Below, one piece after another: positions 33,887 to 40,217 of a DNA stretch of 48,173 nucleotides (positions are counted from its first letter, which is position 1; each line of letters starts with the position of its first letter). Under the pieces are notes generated by a model that ran no database searches, was not told the origin of the DNA, and saw only the letters and a program-made list of their open reading frames with translations. The stretch is from Dehalococcoidia bacterium (GTDB lineage Bacteria; Chloroflexota; Dehalococcoidia; Tepidiformales; Tepidiformaceae). Where the stretch lies: assembly GCA_003104995.1 (NCBI GenBank), contig PQAO01000027.1, forward strand, positions 164,799 through 212,971, given 5' to 3'. A program made the position numbers and the translations under genes.

Positions 33887-34225
33887 TCACGCTGCGCCAG
33901 GCGGATTCGGCACGGAAGGTGCCACATTTCGTGCCAAGCGCCGCCGACGGCGATGACGCTCCCGGGCGCGCTTCAGATCGCGCGCATTGGCCACGTCAAG
34001 GTCCGCCGCGTAGAACGCGGCCCATAGTTCGAGGGGCATGGATTCGGCAGTAAGCAGGTCGTCCTCGTCCACACCAGCAAGGGGCCCGCCCGCGTCGCGC
34101 GCTCGCGCTTCCGCCCTCATCCATGCCTCTCTCAGTGGTCGCCACGGGCGCCCCTCGGCGCGCCAAGCGAGAAAGAAGTCCGCGAGCTCATCTTCCAGAG
34201 CGGCGAGCTCGCCTTCGGCCATCAT
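33887..34225 (-). CDS. small hypothetical protein between terminase small subunit and capsid
   Basis: A 112-residue protein: an acidic, helical N-terminal half (MMAEGELAALEDELADFFLA) followed by a basic tail RARERHRRRRRLAR. Its ATG overlaps the preceding stop as ATGA at 34222-34225, indicating coupled translation, and it ends 28 bp before the capsid start. Family not recognised. Acidic-then-basic small proteins at this position in phage head operons may be head-morphogenesis or scaffold helpers; that is inference only. Confidence 0.65.
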   Translation of the reverse strand: MMAEGELAALEDELADFFLAWRAEGRPWRPLREAWMRAEARARDAGGPLAGVDEDDLLTAESMPLELWAAFYAADLDVANARDLKRARERHRRRRRLARNVAPSVPNPPGAA

Positions 34226-34536
34226 GAGGTTTCCCCGGGTGGGCCTCCGCGCGCCGAGCGGCGGCGCAGCGACTCGGCCCACAACTCCGCGAGCTGCAGC
34301 AGCGCATCCGGCGCCTTGAGGTCGACGGCCAGCAACGCCAGCTCGCCCGCCTGGCCATAGACCGCCTGCAGGTCGCCGGGCGCGGCCTTGGCCTCGGCAC
34401 GGATGGCCGCCTGCAGCTCCACTTCGGCCCGTTCGGGCACATCCAGGCGCCAGGCGCGCGCCGCGTCGATGCGGGCGAGCAGAGAATCGCGGGCGGCCGT
34501 GTCCGGTTCGTGGTGGCTGTTCTTTCGAGCTCTCAT
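34222..34536 (-). CDS. small alpha-helical hypothetical protein of the head module
   Basis: A 104-residue protein, basic at its start (MRARKNSHHEPDT), then rich in Ala/Leu/Glu with predicted helices. No family recognised. ATG at 34536 overlaps the terminase small-subunit stop (ATGA) and has GGAGG 9 nt upstream, so it can be translated by coupling or on its own. Its stop overlaps the next start. It belongs to the same tightly packed series as the small terminase subunit and capsid genes. Confidence 0.65.
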   Translation of the reverse strand: MRARKNSHHEPDTAARDSLLARIDAARAWRLDVPERAEVELQAAIRAEAKAAPGDLQAVYGQAGELALLAVDLKAPDALLQLAELWAESLRRRSARGGPPGETS

Positions 34537-34892
34537 GCGCTTTTTCCTCCAATCGCGTACACCCCACGCGCCGCGCCGCGCCGTTGCGGTCGCTTACCCG
34601 GGTCCGCCAGGTCCTCGGGCAGCCGGAGCGAAGCGAGCAAGCGCGAGAAGGCGACACGTTGTTGCCGCACTTCGACCAGCAACGGCGACGGGCGGCCGTC
34701 CGGCAGCACCATCCCGTGAACGGCGAGTTCCGCCGCCAGATCGTCGAGCAGATCGGCGGCGCGACACGCTTCGTGCAACAGGAAGCGCTCGTGCAGGTCA
34801 AGGTCGAGCGGCCCCAGGACCGCCCGCCAGAGTGCCCGGCCGCGGCCGTTTCGCTTCAGCCCGGACGGCGCCGGCGGAATCTTCTCAGTCAT
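34533..34892 (-). CDS. P27-like phage terminase small subunit
   Basis: A 119-residue protein with the P27-type pattern: PAPSGLKRNGRGRALWRAVL at the N-terminus, then LDLDLHERFLLHEACRAADLLDDL in two stretches, GMVLPDGRPSPLLVEVRQQR, and FSRLLASLRLPED. Small terminase subunits recognise the packaging site and recruit the large subunit, which is not encoded here. PICI satellites often carry their own small subunit to redirect a helper's packaging machinery, consistent with this element. ATG at 34892 is preceded by GGAGG at 8 nt; the stop overlaps the next ATG. Confidence 0.75.
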   Translation of the reverse strand: MTEKIPPAPSGLKRNGRGRALWRAVLGPLDLDLHERFLLHEACRAADLLDDLAAELAVHGMVLPDGRPSPLLVEVRQQRVAFSRLLASLRLPEDLADPGKRPQRRGAARGVYAIGGKSA

Positions 34893-34995
34893 CAGGGACA
34901 CCTCCGTTCGTTTCAGGGGTCACGTACCGCGAGAACTGGGCGCCCTCTAGGCGGATGTCACGACGTTTCCAAGAATCCAAAGGGAGGGGAGTCAT
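34885..34995 (-). CDS. 36-residue small protein coupled to the terminase small subunit
   Basis: A short frame beginning MTPLPLDSWKRRDIRLEG and ending VPDD. Its ATG overlaps the preceding stop (ATGA at 34992-34995) with a strong GGGAGGG 5 nt upstream, and its last codons overlap the start of the small terminase subunit gene by 8 bp. It fills exactly the only gap in a chain of overlapping genes, which is the main evidence that it is translated. Function unknown; it may also simply couple translation. Confidence 0.6.
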   Translation of the reverse strand: MTPLPLDSWKRRDIRLEGAQFSRYVTPETNGGVPDD

Positions 34996-35276
34996 GCGGG
35001 CCCTCCCTTTCGCTCCATTTGCAGGGGCTTGCCGGCGCCCCAGGTCAACAGCGCGACATCAACGCCCGTCGCAAGGTTGCGATACAGAACCACGACGCCC
35101 GCGGGGTCCTGAGTGGTGATGGTCACGATCTCGGCCTTCTTCGACTCCAGGCCGTGCCAGATGGCGCGCTGCTTCTCCGTGCTCAGGCGTTGGATGGCGT
35201 GGTTGATGATGCTGGCCACATGCTCGCAGTGCGCGGGCATGAAGGCATCTTCCCAGCTGGGTTCGGGCGTGGTCAT
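34992..35276 (-). CDS. hypothetical protein of the element
   Basis: A 94-residue protein, MTTPEPSWEDAFMPAHCEHV at its start, with a helical central part (IINHAIQRLSTEKQRAIWHG) and a C-terminal segment VVLYRNLATGVDVALLTWG. No family recognised. ATG at 35276 has GGAGG 5 nt upstream and overlaps the previous stop as ATGA; the stop overlaps the 36-residue gene start. The GGGAGGG near its end is also the ribosome binding site of that next gene and one arm of a 10-bp inverted repeat (34979-34988 with 35001-35010). Confidence 0.65.
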   Translation of the reverse strand: MTTPEPSWEDAFMPAHCEHVASIINHAIQRLSTEKQRAIWHGLESKKAEIVTITTQDPAGVVVLYRNLATGVDVALLTWGAGKPLQMERKGGPA

Positions 35277-35749
35277 TGGTTCCTCCGTTGGCCCCGGCGA
35301 ACGCCGGCGGCGGTCCCGCAGGACATCGGCCCGCACAACATCGGCCCGACCAACACTCGCCCGCCCAAAACCTGAATGTCCTCGGCGTTGGCTGCCCCGA
35401 CGGCCAGGAGGAATACCTGGCCGGGCCCGGGCGTCTTCCCACCGCTGGCACCACCGGCGGCCACCCGGGAACGGGCTTCGCGCCATGCAGCCACCATTAC
35501 CGGGTGTCGCTCGTCGAGCTCGTCGGCAGGCATGCGCTTGGTATCGATGGCAAGCCCGAAGATCAGGTCCAGGTCGGCCCTGGTGGCGTCCGGGACCTCG
35601 AGGAAACTCCCACCGCATGTGTGCTGCCCGAGGGCGTCGATAACTTCCGAGACGATGGCGAACTGGCGATCGTCCAGCGCCTCGAACGCGACGATCAGGC
35701 TATGTTTGGTGTTCCGGGACACGGGGTCGGGTTCTTGATGGTTAGACAC
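35273..35749 (-). CDS. hypothetical protein of the element
   Basis: A 158-residue protein. The first ~90 residues (KHSLIVAFEALDDRQFAIVS and on) look globular and acidic-helical; the last ~50 are Gly/Ala rich. No family recognised. I chose GTG at 35749 because GGAGG lies 7 nt upstream; the frame is open further upstream over the zinc-ribbon gene only. It overlaps that gene by 8 bp and overlaps the next start as ATGA. Confidence 0.6.
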   Translation of the reverse strand: MSNHQEPDPVSRNTKHSLIVAFEALDDRQFAIVSEVIDALGQHTCGGSFLEVPDATRADLDLIFGLAIDTKRMPADELDERHPVMVAAWREARSRVAAGGASGGKTPGPGQVFLLAVGAANAEDIQVLGGRVLVGPMLCGPMSCGTAAGVRRGQRRNQ

Positions 35750-36038
35750 GTGCTTTCCTCCGTTGGCGCACCTGGCGCCGCACTTGTTCGGCCCGGAGTT
35801 CGGCTTCGAGCTTCGGACTGAGGGGCGTGGCGACGGAACCGCAGTGCAGGCAGTGCAGGCCGTCGTCCTCGATGAAGATGCTCCCGCCGCGGCACCGTGG
35901 GCAGATGAGGCGGTGCCGGGCCAGATGCCGGGATTTGGTGAGTGCGACAACCTGATCGCACTTCGCACAGCGGGCGAACATCGCGCCTTCGCAGCGGTCC
36001 TCAGGGAAGGGCCAGTAGCCGGATCCGGGGCAGATCAT
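35742..36038 (-). CDS. zinc-ribbon protein of the element
   Basis: A 98-residue protein with Cys pairs CAKC (about residue 24), CPRC (about 47) and CLHC (about 63), enough for one or two zinc knuckles, followed by a basic C-terminus RQVRQRRKARV. Such proteins bind nucleic acid or act as adaptors. Its ATG shares a base with the stop of the replication gene (TAATG), so it is translationally coupled to it and may assist replication or transcription of the element. The specific role is unknown. Confidence 0.65.
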   Translation of the reverse strand: MICPGSGYWPFPEDRCEGAMFARCAKCDQVVALTKSRHLARHRLICPRCRGGSIFIEDDGLHCLHCGSVATPLSPKLEAELRAEQVRRQVRQRRKARV

Positions 36039-36796
36039 TAGTCCGACCCCCCGAGAGCGACGGCGCGAGAGGGCGAAGGAGAAGTCACTTGGTCTTTGAA
36101 GTCGCGGCCGAATGCGTCAAGGATTTCGTGAGGCCAGGCCCTGAGGAAAAACGGCTCCCCCATGAGAGCTTTCCGCTTCTCACGGATGGCCGCGATCGAG
36201 TAGTTCTTCGCGAGGATCTCAGCCGGCTGTTCGTTGTCAGGCCTCGTCCTGAGTCCTGGCGGGAGCCAGGAAAGAATTTCCTCGAAGGCAGGAAACCAGT
36301 CGGCGCACAAGATCTCCGGCGAATAGCCGGAGAGATCATGATCATGATCTCTCTCTTCTTCGATAGAAGAAGACTCTCCTATCTCTCCTGTTGTGCCGCA
36401 GATTTGCGGCTTCCCACGCCGCATATTTGCGGCGTCTGGGCCGCAGTTTTGCGGCTTCCTCGCATCCGAGGAGACCGCAGATTTGCGGCTTCCTCCGGGC
36501 GGAACAGGCCGCAGATTTGCGGCTTCCTCCGTGGGTTCGAGGAGCTGGTAACGGTTGAATGAGCCCGCCTTGCTAATGACGACGAGCCCGGATTTGGCGA
36601 GCTCCCTCAGCCCCCGATCGACGCTATCGATGCTGGAGCGGGAGAGCGCCGCCAGCTCGGCCCGGGATGGGTGATAGGGCGTCCTGCGGGCGACGTGCCG
36701 TTGGAGGATGCCGTACAGCCGGACGGCGTTTCCGCTTACGTCGGCGTATAGCACGGCCTCGGGGATCTGCGCGAAGCGGCGGCCGTCATCTTTCAT
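36038..36796 (-). CDS. winged-helix replication initiator-like protein with internal origin
   Basis: A 252-residue protein. Residues about 5-85 form a winged helix (NAVRLYGILQRHVAR, PSRAELAALSRSSIDSVDRG, LAKSGLVVISKAG), typical of phage O-like/Rep-like initiators. Residues about 90-160 are a low-complexity linker, repetitive because the DNA beneath consists of five palindromic iterons and two palindromes. Residues 165-252 form a second small domain (FEEILSWLPPGL, SIAAIREKRKALMGEPFF). The arrangement matches lambda O protein, whose gene contains the lambda origin in the linker-coding part. ATG at 36796 overlaps the stop of a 17-residue leader frame. Confidence 0.75.
   Translation of the reverse strand: MKDDGRRFAQIPEAVLYADVSGNAVRLYGILQRHVARRTPYHPSRAELAALSRSSIDSVDRGLRELAKSGLVVISKAGSFNRYQLLEPTEEAANLRPVPPGGSRKSAVSSDARKPQNCGPDAANMRRGKPQICGTTGEIGESSSIEEERDHDHDLSGYSPEILCADWFPAFEEILSWLPPGLRTRPDNEQPAEILAKNYSIAAIREKRKALMGEPFFLRAWPHEILDAFGRDFKDQVTSPSPSRAVALGGSD
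36314..36527. repeat. putative replication origin: five palindromic iterons plus two palindromes
   Basis: Five 20-bp copies of GCCGCAGATTTGCGGCTTCC begin at 36395, 36418, 36440, 36474 and 36508; copies 1 and 5 are identical and the others have 1-3 changes. Each contains CCGCA-n4-TGCGG, so each is itself a dyad. Start spacings of 23, 22, 34 and 34 bp approximate whole helical turns. Next to them lie a perfect 8-4-8 inverted repeat (36354-36373), a perfect 24-bp palindrome (36330-36353) and a 7-bp-stem hairpin (36314-36332), in an AT-richer stretch. The layout is that of lambdoid origins. Confidence 0.75.
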
Positions 36797-36846
36797 GGCG
36801 CGCCCGCCGGGCCTATTTGGGGTGGTGCTACGATCTGGATGAACAC
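36793..36846 (-). CDS. 17-residue leader peptide before the replication gene
   Basis: A GTG-started frame encoding MFIQIVAPPQIGPAGAP, with GGAGG 10 nt upstream and a stop overlapping the replication-gene ATG (ATGA at 36793-36796). The replication ATG has no ribosome binding site of its own within 15 nt, so re-initiation from this leader is the probable route of its translation. It may set initiator level; no peptide function is implied. Confidence 0.5.
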   Translation of the reverse strand: MFIQIVAPPQIGPAGAP

Positions 36847-36886
36847 TCGGTTTTTTCCTCCACGTGTGTTCGTAGAATCTGGGTTT

Positions 36887-36924
36887 GCACGAAACCGCCC
36901 CATCCTTCGAGGGCGGTTTCGTGC
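36887..36924. other. perfect 14-bp-stem hairpin in the element
   Basis: GCACGAAACCGCCC (36887-36900) pairs completely with 36911-36924 around a 10-nt loop. On the plus strand GTTTTC follows; on the minus strand AAACCC follows. It lies between the stop of a small gene (36929) and the leader of the replication gene. It could be a weak terminator separating integrase and replication transcription units, or a protein-binding site. Confidence 0.5.
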
Positions 36925-36928
36925 GTTT

Positions 36929-37195
36929 TCAGGCGTTGGGTGTGGGCATGGTCCGGCGGCGGCGCGCCTGGACGCTGGCGAGGGCAAGGCGGGCCATATG
37001 CGCCCGCTTCAGGGCATCGGCGCGCCGGGCACGCTCCGCCGGGTCAAGGACACCATCGGGATCGGCTTCGCGCTCGAATCGAGCCAGGAAGCCGGCGCGT
37101 GCGTGCGCCGTCAGCTCGTCAGGAGAGTGACGCGCAGCCTTTGAGAGACCGCCGATGCGGCCAGCGAGGACCTTCGTGGGATTCTTTGTAGACAA
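36929..37195 (-). CDS. small hypothetical phage-type protein
   Basis: About 88 residues: VLAGRIGGLSKAARHSPDEL near the start, then FLARFEREADPDGVLDPAERARRADALKRA and a basic C-terminus. The GGLSKAAR..ARAGFLARFE pattern recurs in small phage proteins of high-GC bacteria, but I know no function. The start is uncertain: TTG at 37195 gives MSTKNPTKV, and a GTG at 37237 is also open; neither has a good ribosome binding site. Confidence 0.5.
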   Translation of the reverse strand: MSTKNPTKVLAGRIGGLSKAARHSPDELTAHARAGFLARFEREADPDGVLDPAERARRADALKRAHMARLALASVQARRRRTMPTPNA

Positions 37196-37333
37196 GAACG
37201 CCGGGCATACCTTTCCCCGCGAATCGCCTTGTCCCACTCAGAGAAAGCAACCCGGATGGGGCGTGTGCCCGGCCGTTTGGGGCCGTGTGAAGCCACCGCC
37301 GCTAATTTCGTCTTAGATTCGCGTGTAGGGTAG

Positions 37334-37780
37334 CTACAGCGTTTCCAGCATGTCACGCTCCGCTGCGGTCAGCAACTCTTGCACCAGAAGGCAGCGTGGG
37401 CACTCAACGCGCGGGGGTGCCTTCATACCTCGTTCCACATCGATCGGGGCGGGACTCCGCCACGGCGCGGCCATCTGGTTGCCGTGTTTCAACAGGTGAC
37501 GGGCGCTCCGCACGGTCTCCGGGGGTCCAACTGGCTGTCCCTTCCGCGCCCGCCGCTTACCTTCCGCAGTCGCGTGGTAAGTGGCGTCTTCGCCGAGCGC
37601 GAACCCTCGCGCCAGGTAGATGGCACCAATCAGATGATCGTCCGGCCCGCCGAACCAAAAGGTACCCACGGCCTGCGAGCAGAGGCGGCCGGTTGGGTAC
37701 TGGCGAGAGCAGAGAATCTTCGCGCTCATCGGGTAGCCACTCGGGTACAGCATCCATCGCCGCTCGGGTTCGAGCCTCAC
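37334..37780 (-). CDS. hypothetical cysteine-containing protein coupled to the integrase
   Basis: A 148-residue protein with single N-terminal Cys residues (KILCSRQYPTGRLCSQ) and a C-terminal CPRC pair, so zinc binding is possible. GTG at 37780 overlaps the integrase stop (GTGA at 37777-37780), indicating co-translation; an internal ATG at 37729 lacks a ribosome binding site. Its position directly after the integrase would suit an excision or regulatory helper, but it does not resemble known excisionases. Confidence 0.55.
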   Translation of the reverse strand: MRLEPERRWMLYPSGYPMSAKILCSRQYPTGRLCSQAVGTFWFGGPDDHLIGAIYLARGFALGEDATYHATAEGKRRARKGQPVGPPETVRSARHLLKHGNQMAAPWRSPAPIDVERGMKAPPRVECPRCLLVQELLTAAERDMLETL

Positions 37781-38721
37781 AGCCGCATCCTCGGCGAAAA
37801 CTCATCGTGCGCTTCCGCGGCCCGCTCAGCGGCCACCGAGGCCCCGTAGCGGTCGACCATACTCCGCGACTTCCAGCCCGTGACCTTCATGAGATTCCCT
37901 TCGTTGCCGCCAGCCCGCAAGTACTGATGCGCGAAGGTGTGCCGGAGTTGGTGCGGGTGGATGTGCTCGACTCCGGCCTGGTCCGCGCGCCGGGCCACCA
38001 TCCGGTAGATGCCGCTCCCCGTCATGGCGCCGGACCGTCCGATCCAGAGCTGTGGCGCGTCGTGGTGGGCGTGAGCGGCCCGTTTTCGCAAGTACCGCAT
38101 GAGGTCCGTCCGGGTGGGTTTCGTGAACCGCAGAACACGCTCACGGCGTCCCTTGCCCATTACGCGGACCTCCCGTTCCTCGATGTCGAGGTCCGCGAGC
38201 CGCAAGCCCGCCATCTCCGCGATGCGCAGGCCCACATCGATGAACAGCGAAAGGATGGCCTTGTCGCGGCGGTCCTCAAACTCTGTCCCGGCGACCGTCC
38301 TGAACAGGCGCCGGAGCGAGTCATCATCCACGACGGGCACCAGCTTCTCGGGCACCTGTGGCGGCGTCATCTTCGCCATGGGCGACTCCGCGATCTCGTC
38401 TTCCTTCACGAGCCACGCGAAGAAGCGCGAGACGCTCCGATATCGCTGGAGCGCCGTCTGTGCGGTCAGCCCTTGCCCGCCTTCGTCTCCCGGCCGCTGC
38501 ATGTGGCGCATCCACTCGCCGAGGTGCTCCCGGGTGACGATGGTGGGGTCGGTGGGCATCCCCCTCGATGCCAGGAACGCGCCGAGCTGTGTCACGGCCA
38601 CGCCGTAGGTGGTCCTGGTCATGGGAGCCCGGTTTACTTCCTCAAGCCAATCCTGAAAGCCGATCTCGTACTCGTGCCAGATGGGCGGAGCGGCCGCCCG
38701 GGTCGTAAGATCGGTGGGCAT
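37777..38721 (-). CDS. int: tyrosine recombinase/integrase of the element
   Basis: A 314-residue site-specific recombinase. The N-terminal SAM-like core-binding domain (about 20-115) is followed by the catalytic domain with all conserved residues visible: Arg166 in GLRIAEMAGLR, Lys190 in MGKGRRE, His257 and Arg260 in HPHQLRHTFA, Trp283 in TGWKS and nucleophile Tyr292 in VDRYG. ATG at 38721 has GGAGG 7 nt upstream. It lies 152 bp from the tRNA-Arg gene used as its target, the standard position for element integrases. Confidence 0.92.
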   Translation of the reverse strand: MPTDLTTRAAAPPIWHEYEIGFQDWLEEVNRAPMTRTTYGVAVTQLGAFLASRGMPTDPTIVTREHLGEWMRHMQRPGDEGGQGLTAQTALQRYRSVSRFFAWLVKEDEIAESPMAKMTPPQVPEKLVPVVDDDSLRRLFRTVAGTEFEDRRDKAILSLFIDVGLRIAEMAGLRLADLDIEEREVRVMGKGRRERVLRFTKPTRTDLMRYLRKRAAHAHHDAPQLWIGRSGAMTGSGIYRMVARRADQAGVEHIHPHQLRHTFAHQYLRAGGNEGNLMKVTGWKSRSMVDRYGASVAAERAAEAHDEFSPRMRL

Positions 38722-38784
38722 CGGGTTACCTCCGGTGTCATGCGGCAGGGTGTTTCGCGCACCGCTGCCGCCTTTGTTACCGGG

Positions 38785-38853
38785 GAAGTTATCATGCGCT
38801 GTAGCGGCGAAGCAAGAGGCGACTTTTGGGAGAGCGAAGTTATCGTGCCGCTG
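38785..38853. repeat. direct repeats between integrase and tRNA, candidate arm-type sites
   Basis: GAAGTTATCATGCGCTG (38785-38801) and GAAGTTATCGTGCCGCTG (38836-38853), 51 bp apart, lie in the attachment-site region. A third, diverged copy is at 30272-30287 beyond the other attachment repeat. The arrangement fits arm-binding sites of a tyrosine integrase. Confidence 0.45.
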
Positions 38854-38872
38854 CAGATTCAAACTGGCTAGG

Positions 38873-38920
38873 CTGGTACCCCCGCCAGGAATCGAACCTG
38901 GGCACATGGTTTAGGAAACC
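38873..38920. repeat. proximal attachment-site repeat at tRNA-Arg
   Basis: The copy of the 48-bp repeat that forms the 3' CCA end, T-arm and anticodon loop of the intact tRNA-Arg(CCU). This part of the tRNA would have been supplied by the element on integration; its T-stem pair differs from the displaced copy at 30172-30219. Strand exchange probably occurs in the shared anticodon-loop segment. Confidence 0.88.
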
Positions 38921-38948
38921 ACTGCTCTATCCGCTGAGCTACGGGGGC
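38874..38948 (-). tRNA. tRNA-Arg (anticodon CCU)
   Basis: Complete cloverleaf on the minus strand: acceptor GCCCCCG pairs with CGGGGGT (first pair G-U), the D-stem is GCTC/GAGC, the anticodon stem GTGGT/ACCAT carries loop TTCCTAA (anticodon CCU, codon AGG), the T-stem is CCAGG/CCTGG, and CCA is encoded at 38876-38874. The integrated element lies directly 3' of it; the gene stays functional because the element restores the 3' half. Confidence 0.96.
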
Positions 38949-39014
38949 ACGGGTAGACGGCCTGGCGAGATGGACGGTCCGGAAGTGCCCGGGACGCAAC
39001 TCGCATGGGCCGCA

Positions 39015-39023
39015 ATTGTACCA
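39015..39023 (-). promoter_or_regulatory. putative extended -10 promoter of tRNA-Arg(CCU)
   Basis: On the minus strand TGGTACAAT (extended -10) lies about 67 bp upstream of the tRNA 5' end; no convincing -35 is seen. The rest of the 342-bp gap 38949-39290 shows no gene or other structure that I can support. Confidence 0.35.
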
Positions 39024-39290
39024 GAAGGTCGCCGTGGCTCGACGTTCTGGTGCCGGCCGGGCCCCGCGATGCGTTATGTCTGCATGAGAGTTGGGAACGC
39101 GGTGGGCCGCAATCGGCAGCTTTTCTGAGCGGCGAAGAGTCCCAGCGGCGGAGAGCCTGGGACGCCGGTCGAAGCCTGTGTGCGGAGCGCTGAAAATCGG
39201 AGGGACATGGAGATCCGGCGAGCGGCGGTACGTCCCGGAGATTCCCCGGAATACTCGAGCGTCAGCAGCGTTGACGGAAATTGTGCCGGT

Positions 39291-40199
39291 CTATCGCGAG
39301 CCACGGAGCCGGGGATCCAGCACATCTCGTAGAGCGTCGCCCAGCATGTTGAGCGCGTAGACGGTGATAGCGATCGCGCAACCAGGAAAGAACGCTATGA
39401 ACGGGAACTGCTGCATATCCAGCTGGGCATCCTGCAGCATGCGCCCCCAGGAAGGGTACGGTGGAGGCACACCGAGTCCGAGAAATGACAGTGAAGATTC
39501 GGCAGTGATCACGAAACCGATCGTCACGGCGCCCATAATGATGATGAACGGTACAACGTTCGGCAAAATGTGCCGGAACATGATGCGGGCATCCGACGCG
39601 CCGCATGATCTGGCGGCCTCCACGAACATCCTGCCACGGACATCGATCACCACGCTTCTCGTGAGCCGCGCGAGGCTCGCGCTGAAGACCGCCCCCAGTG
39701 CCAGCACGAGGGTCAAAATACCGGGGGGAAAGATGGAGACCACAAAAATGAGGAAAATGAGCGCTGGAAAAGCCTGCCAGATATCGAGGAACCTCTGGAG
39801 TACAATGTCAATGTATCCCCCGTAATAACCGCTAATAATTCCCAATAGAGTAGCGGTGATCGAGCTCAAGATCACGACGCCAAAGCTGATCAAGATCGAC
39901 GTCCGCGCCCCGTAGACGATCCGGCTAAATATATCTCTCCCCTGGGCATCGGTACCGAACCAGTGGTCTGGAGACGGCCCCATCTTCGCGTTCAGCACGT
40001 TGAATGCGTCATAGTGATGGGTGGCTATCTGCGCCGGCATGAGAGCCACAAGGAACAGGACTACCAGCACGACTGCACTGGCTGCAGCCAGCGGTTGTGA
40101 CCGGCTAAACTGGAGCAGTGCGCGAGTAGGGAAAGCAATGATTAGGCGTTGCCACAGGGGGCCTTTAGCAGAATCACGCGGCGCAAAGATATCCGACAT
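39291..40199 (-). CDS. oligopeptide/dipeptide-type ABC transporter permease (DppC/OppC-like)
   Basis: A 302-residue inner-membrane permease. One membrane segment near residues 35-55 is followed by a short loop HWFGTDAQGRDIFSRIVYGAR, the hallmark of OppC/DppC proteins, then five further segments. The EAA loop VEAARSCGASDARIMFRHILPN contacts the ATPase. It partners the DppB-like permease and lipoprotein encoded upstream. No ATPase genes follow; the next feature is a gap and then tRNA-Arg. The ligand (peptide, nickel, opine, other) is undetermined. Base composition is lower in GC than the left part of the window. Confidence 0.9.
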   Translation of the reverse strand: MSDIFAPRDSAKGPLWQRLIIAFPTRALLQFSRSQPLAAASAVVLVVLFLVALMPAQIATHHYDAFNVLNAKMGPSPDHWFGTDAQGRDIFSRIVYGARTSILISFGVVILSSITATLLGIISGYYGGYIDIVLQRFLDIWQAFPALIFLIFVVSIFPPGILTLVLALGAVFSASLARLTRSVVIDVRGRMFVEAARSCGASDARIMFRHILPNVVPFIIIMGAVTIGFVITAESSLSFLGLGVPPPYPSWGRMLQDAQLDMQQFPFIAFFPGCAIAITVYALNMLGDALRDVLDPRLRGSR

Positions 40200-40217
40200 A
40201 TACTGCCTTTTCCTGCG

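Larger units (their letters stand above)
30172..38920. mobile_element. 8.7-kb integrated phage-satellite-like element in tRNA-Arg(CCU)
   Basis: Bounded by a 48-bp direct repeat (30172-30219 and 38873-38920, 45 of 48 identical) that corresponds to the 3' part of tRNA-Arg(CCU), with a tyrosine integrase gene next to the intact tRNA. All genes are on the minus strand, many overlapping by ATGA or GTGA. From the integrase end the order is integrase, two small proteins, replication protein with internal origin, zinc ribbon, several small unknowns, small terminase subunit, two unknowns and HK97-type capsid. Further small genes and a membrane-anchored protein complete it. Large terminase, portal, protease, tail, lysis and an obvious repressor are not seen. 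The compact undamaged genes argue against a decayed prophage; a PICI-like satellite using a helper phage is the best reading, as inference. Confidence 0.85.

Noticed and set aside
36395..36527. A short CRISPR array.
   Set aside because: Repeats are 20 bp, palindromic, separated by only 2-14 bp and lie inside a coding sequence; spacing and length do not fit CRISPR.
30172..38920. A complete prophage.
   Set aside because: It is far too short, and I could not identify a large terminase, portal, tail or lysis gene.
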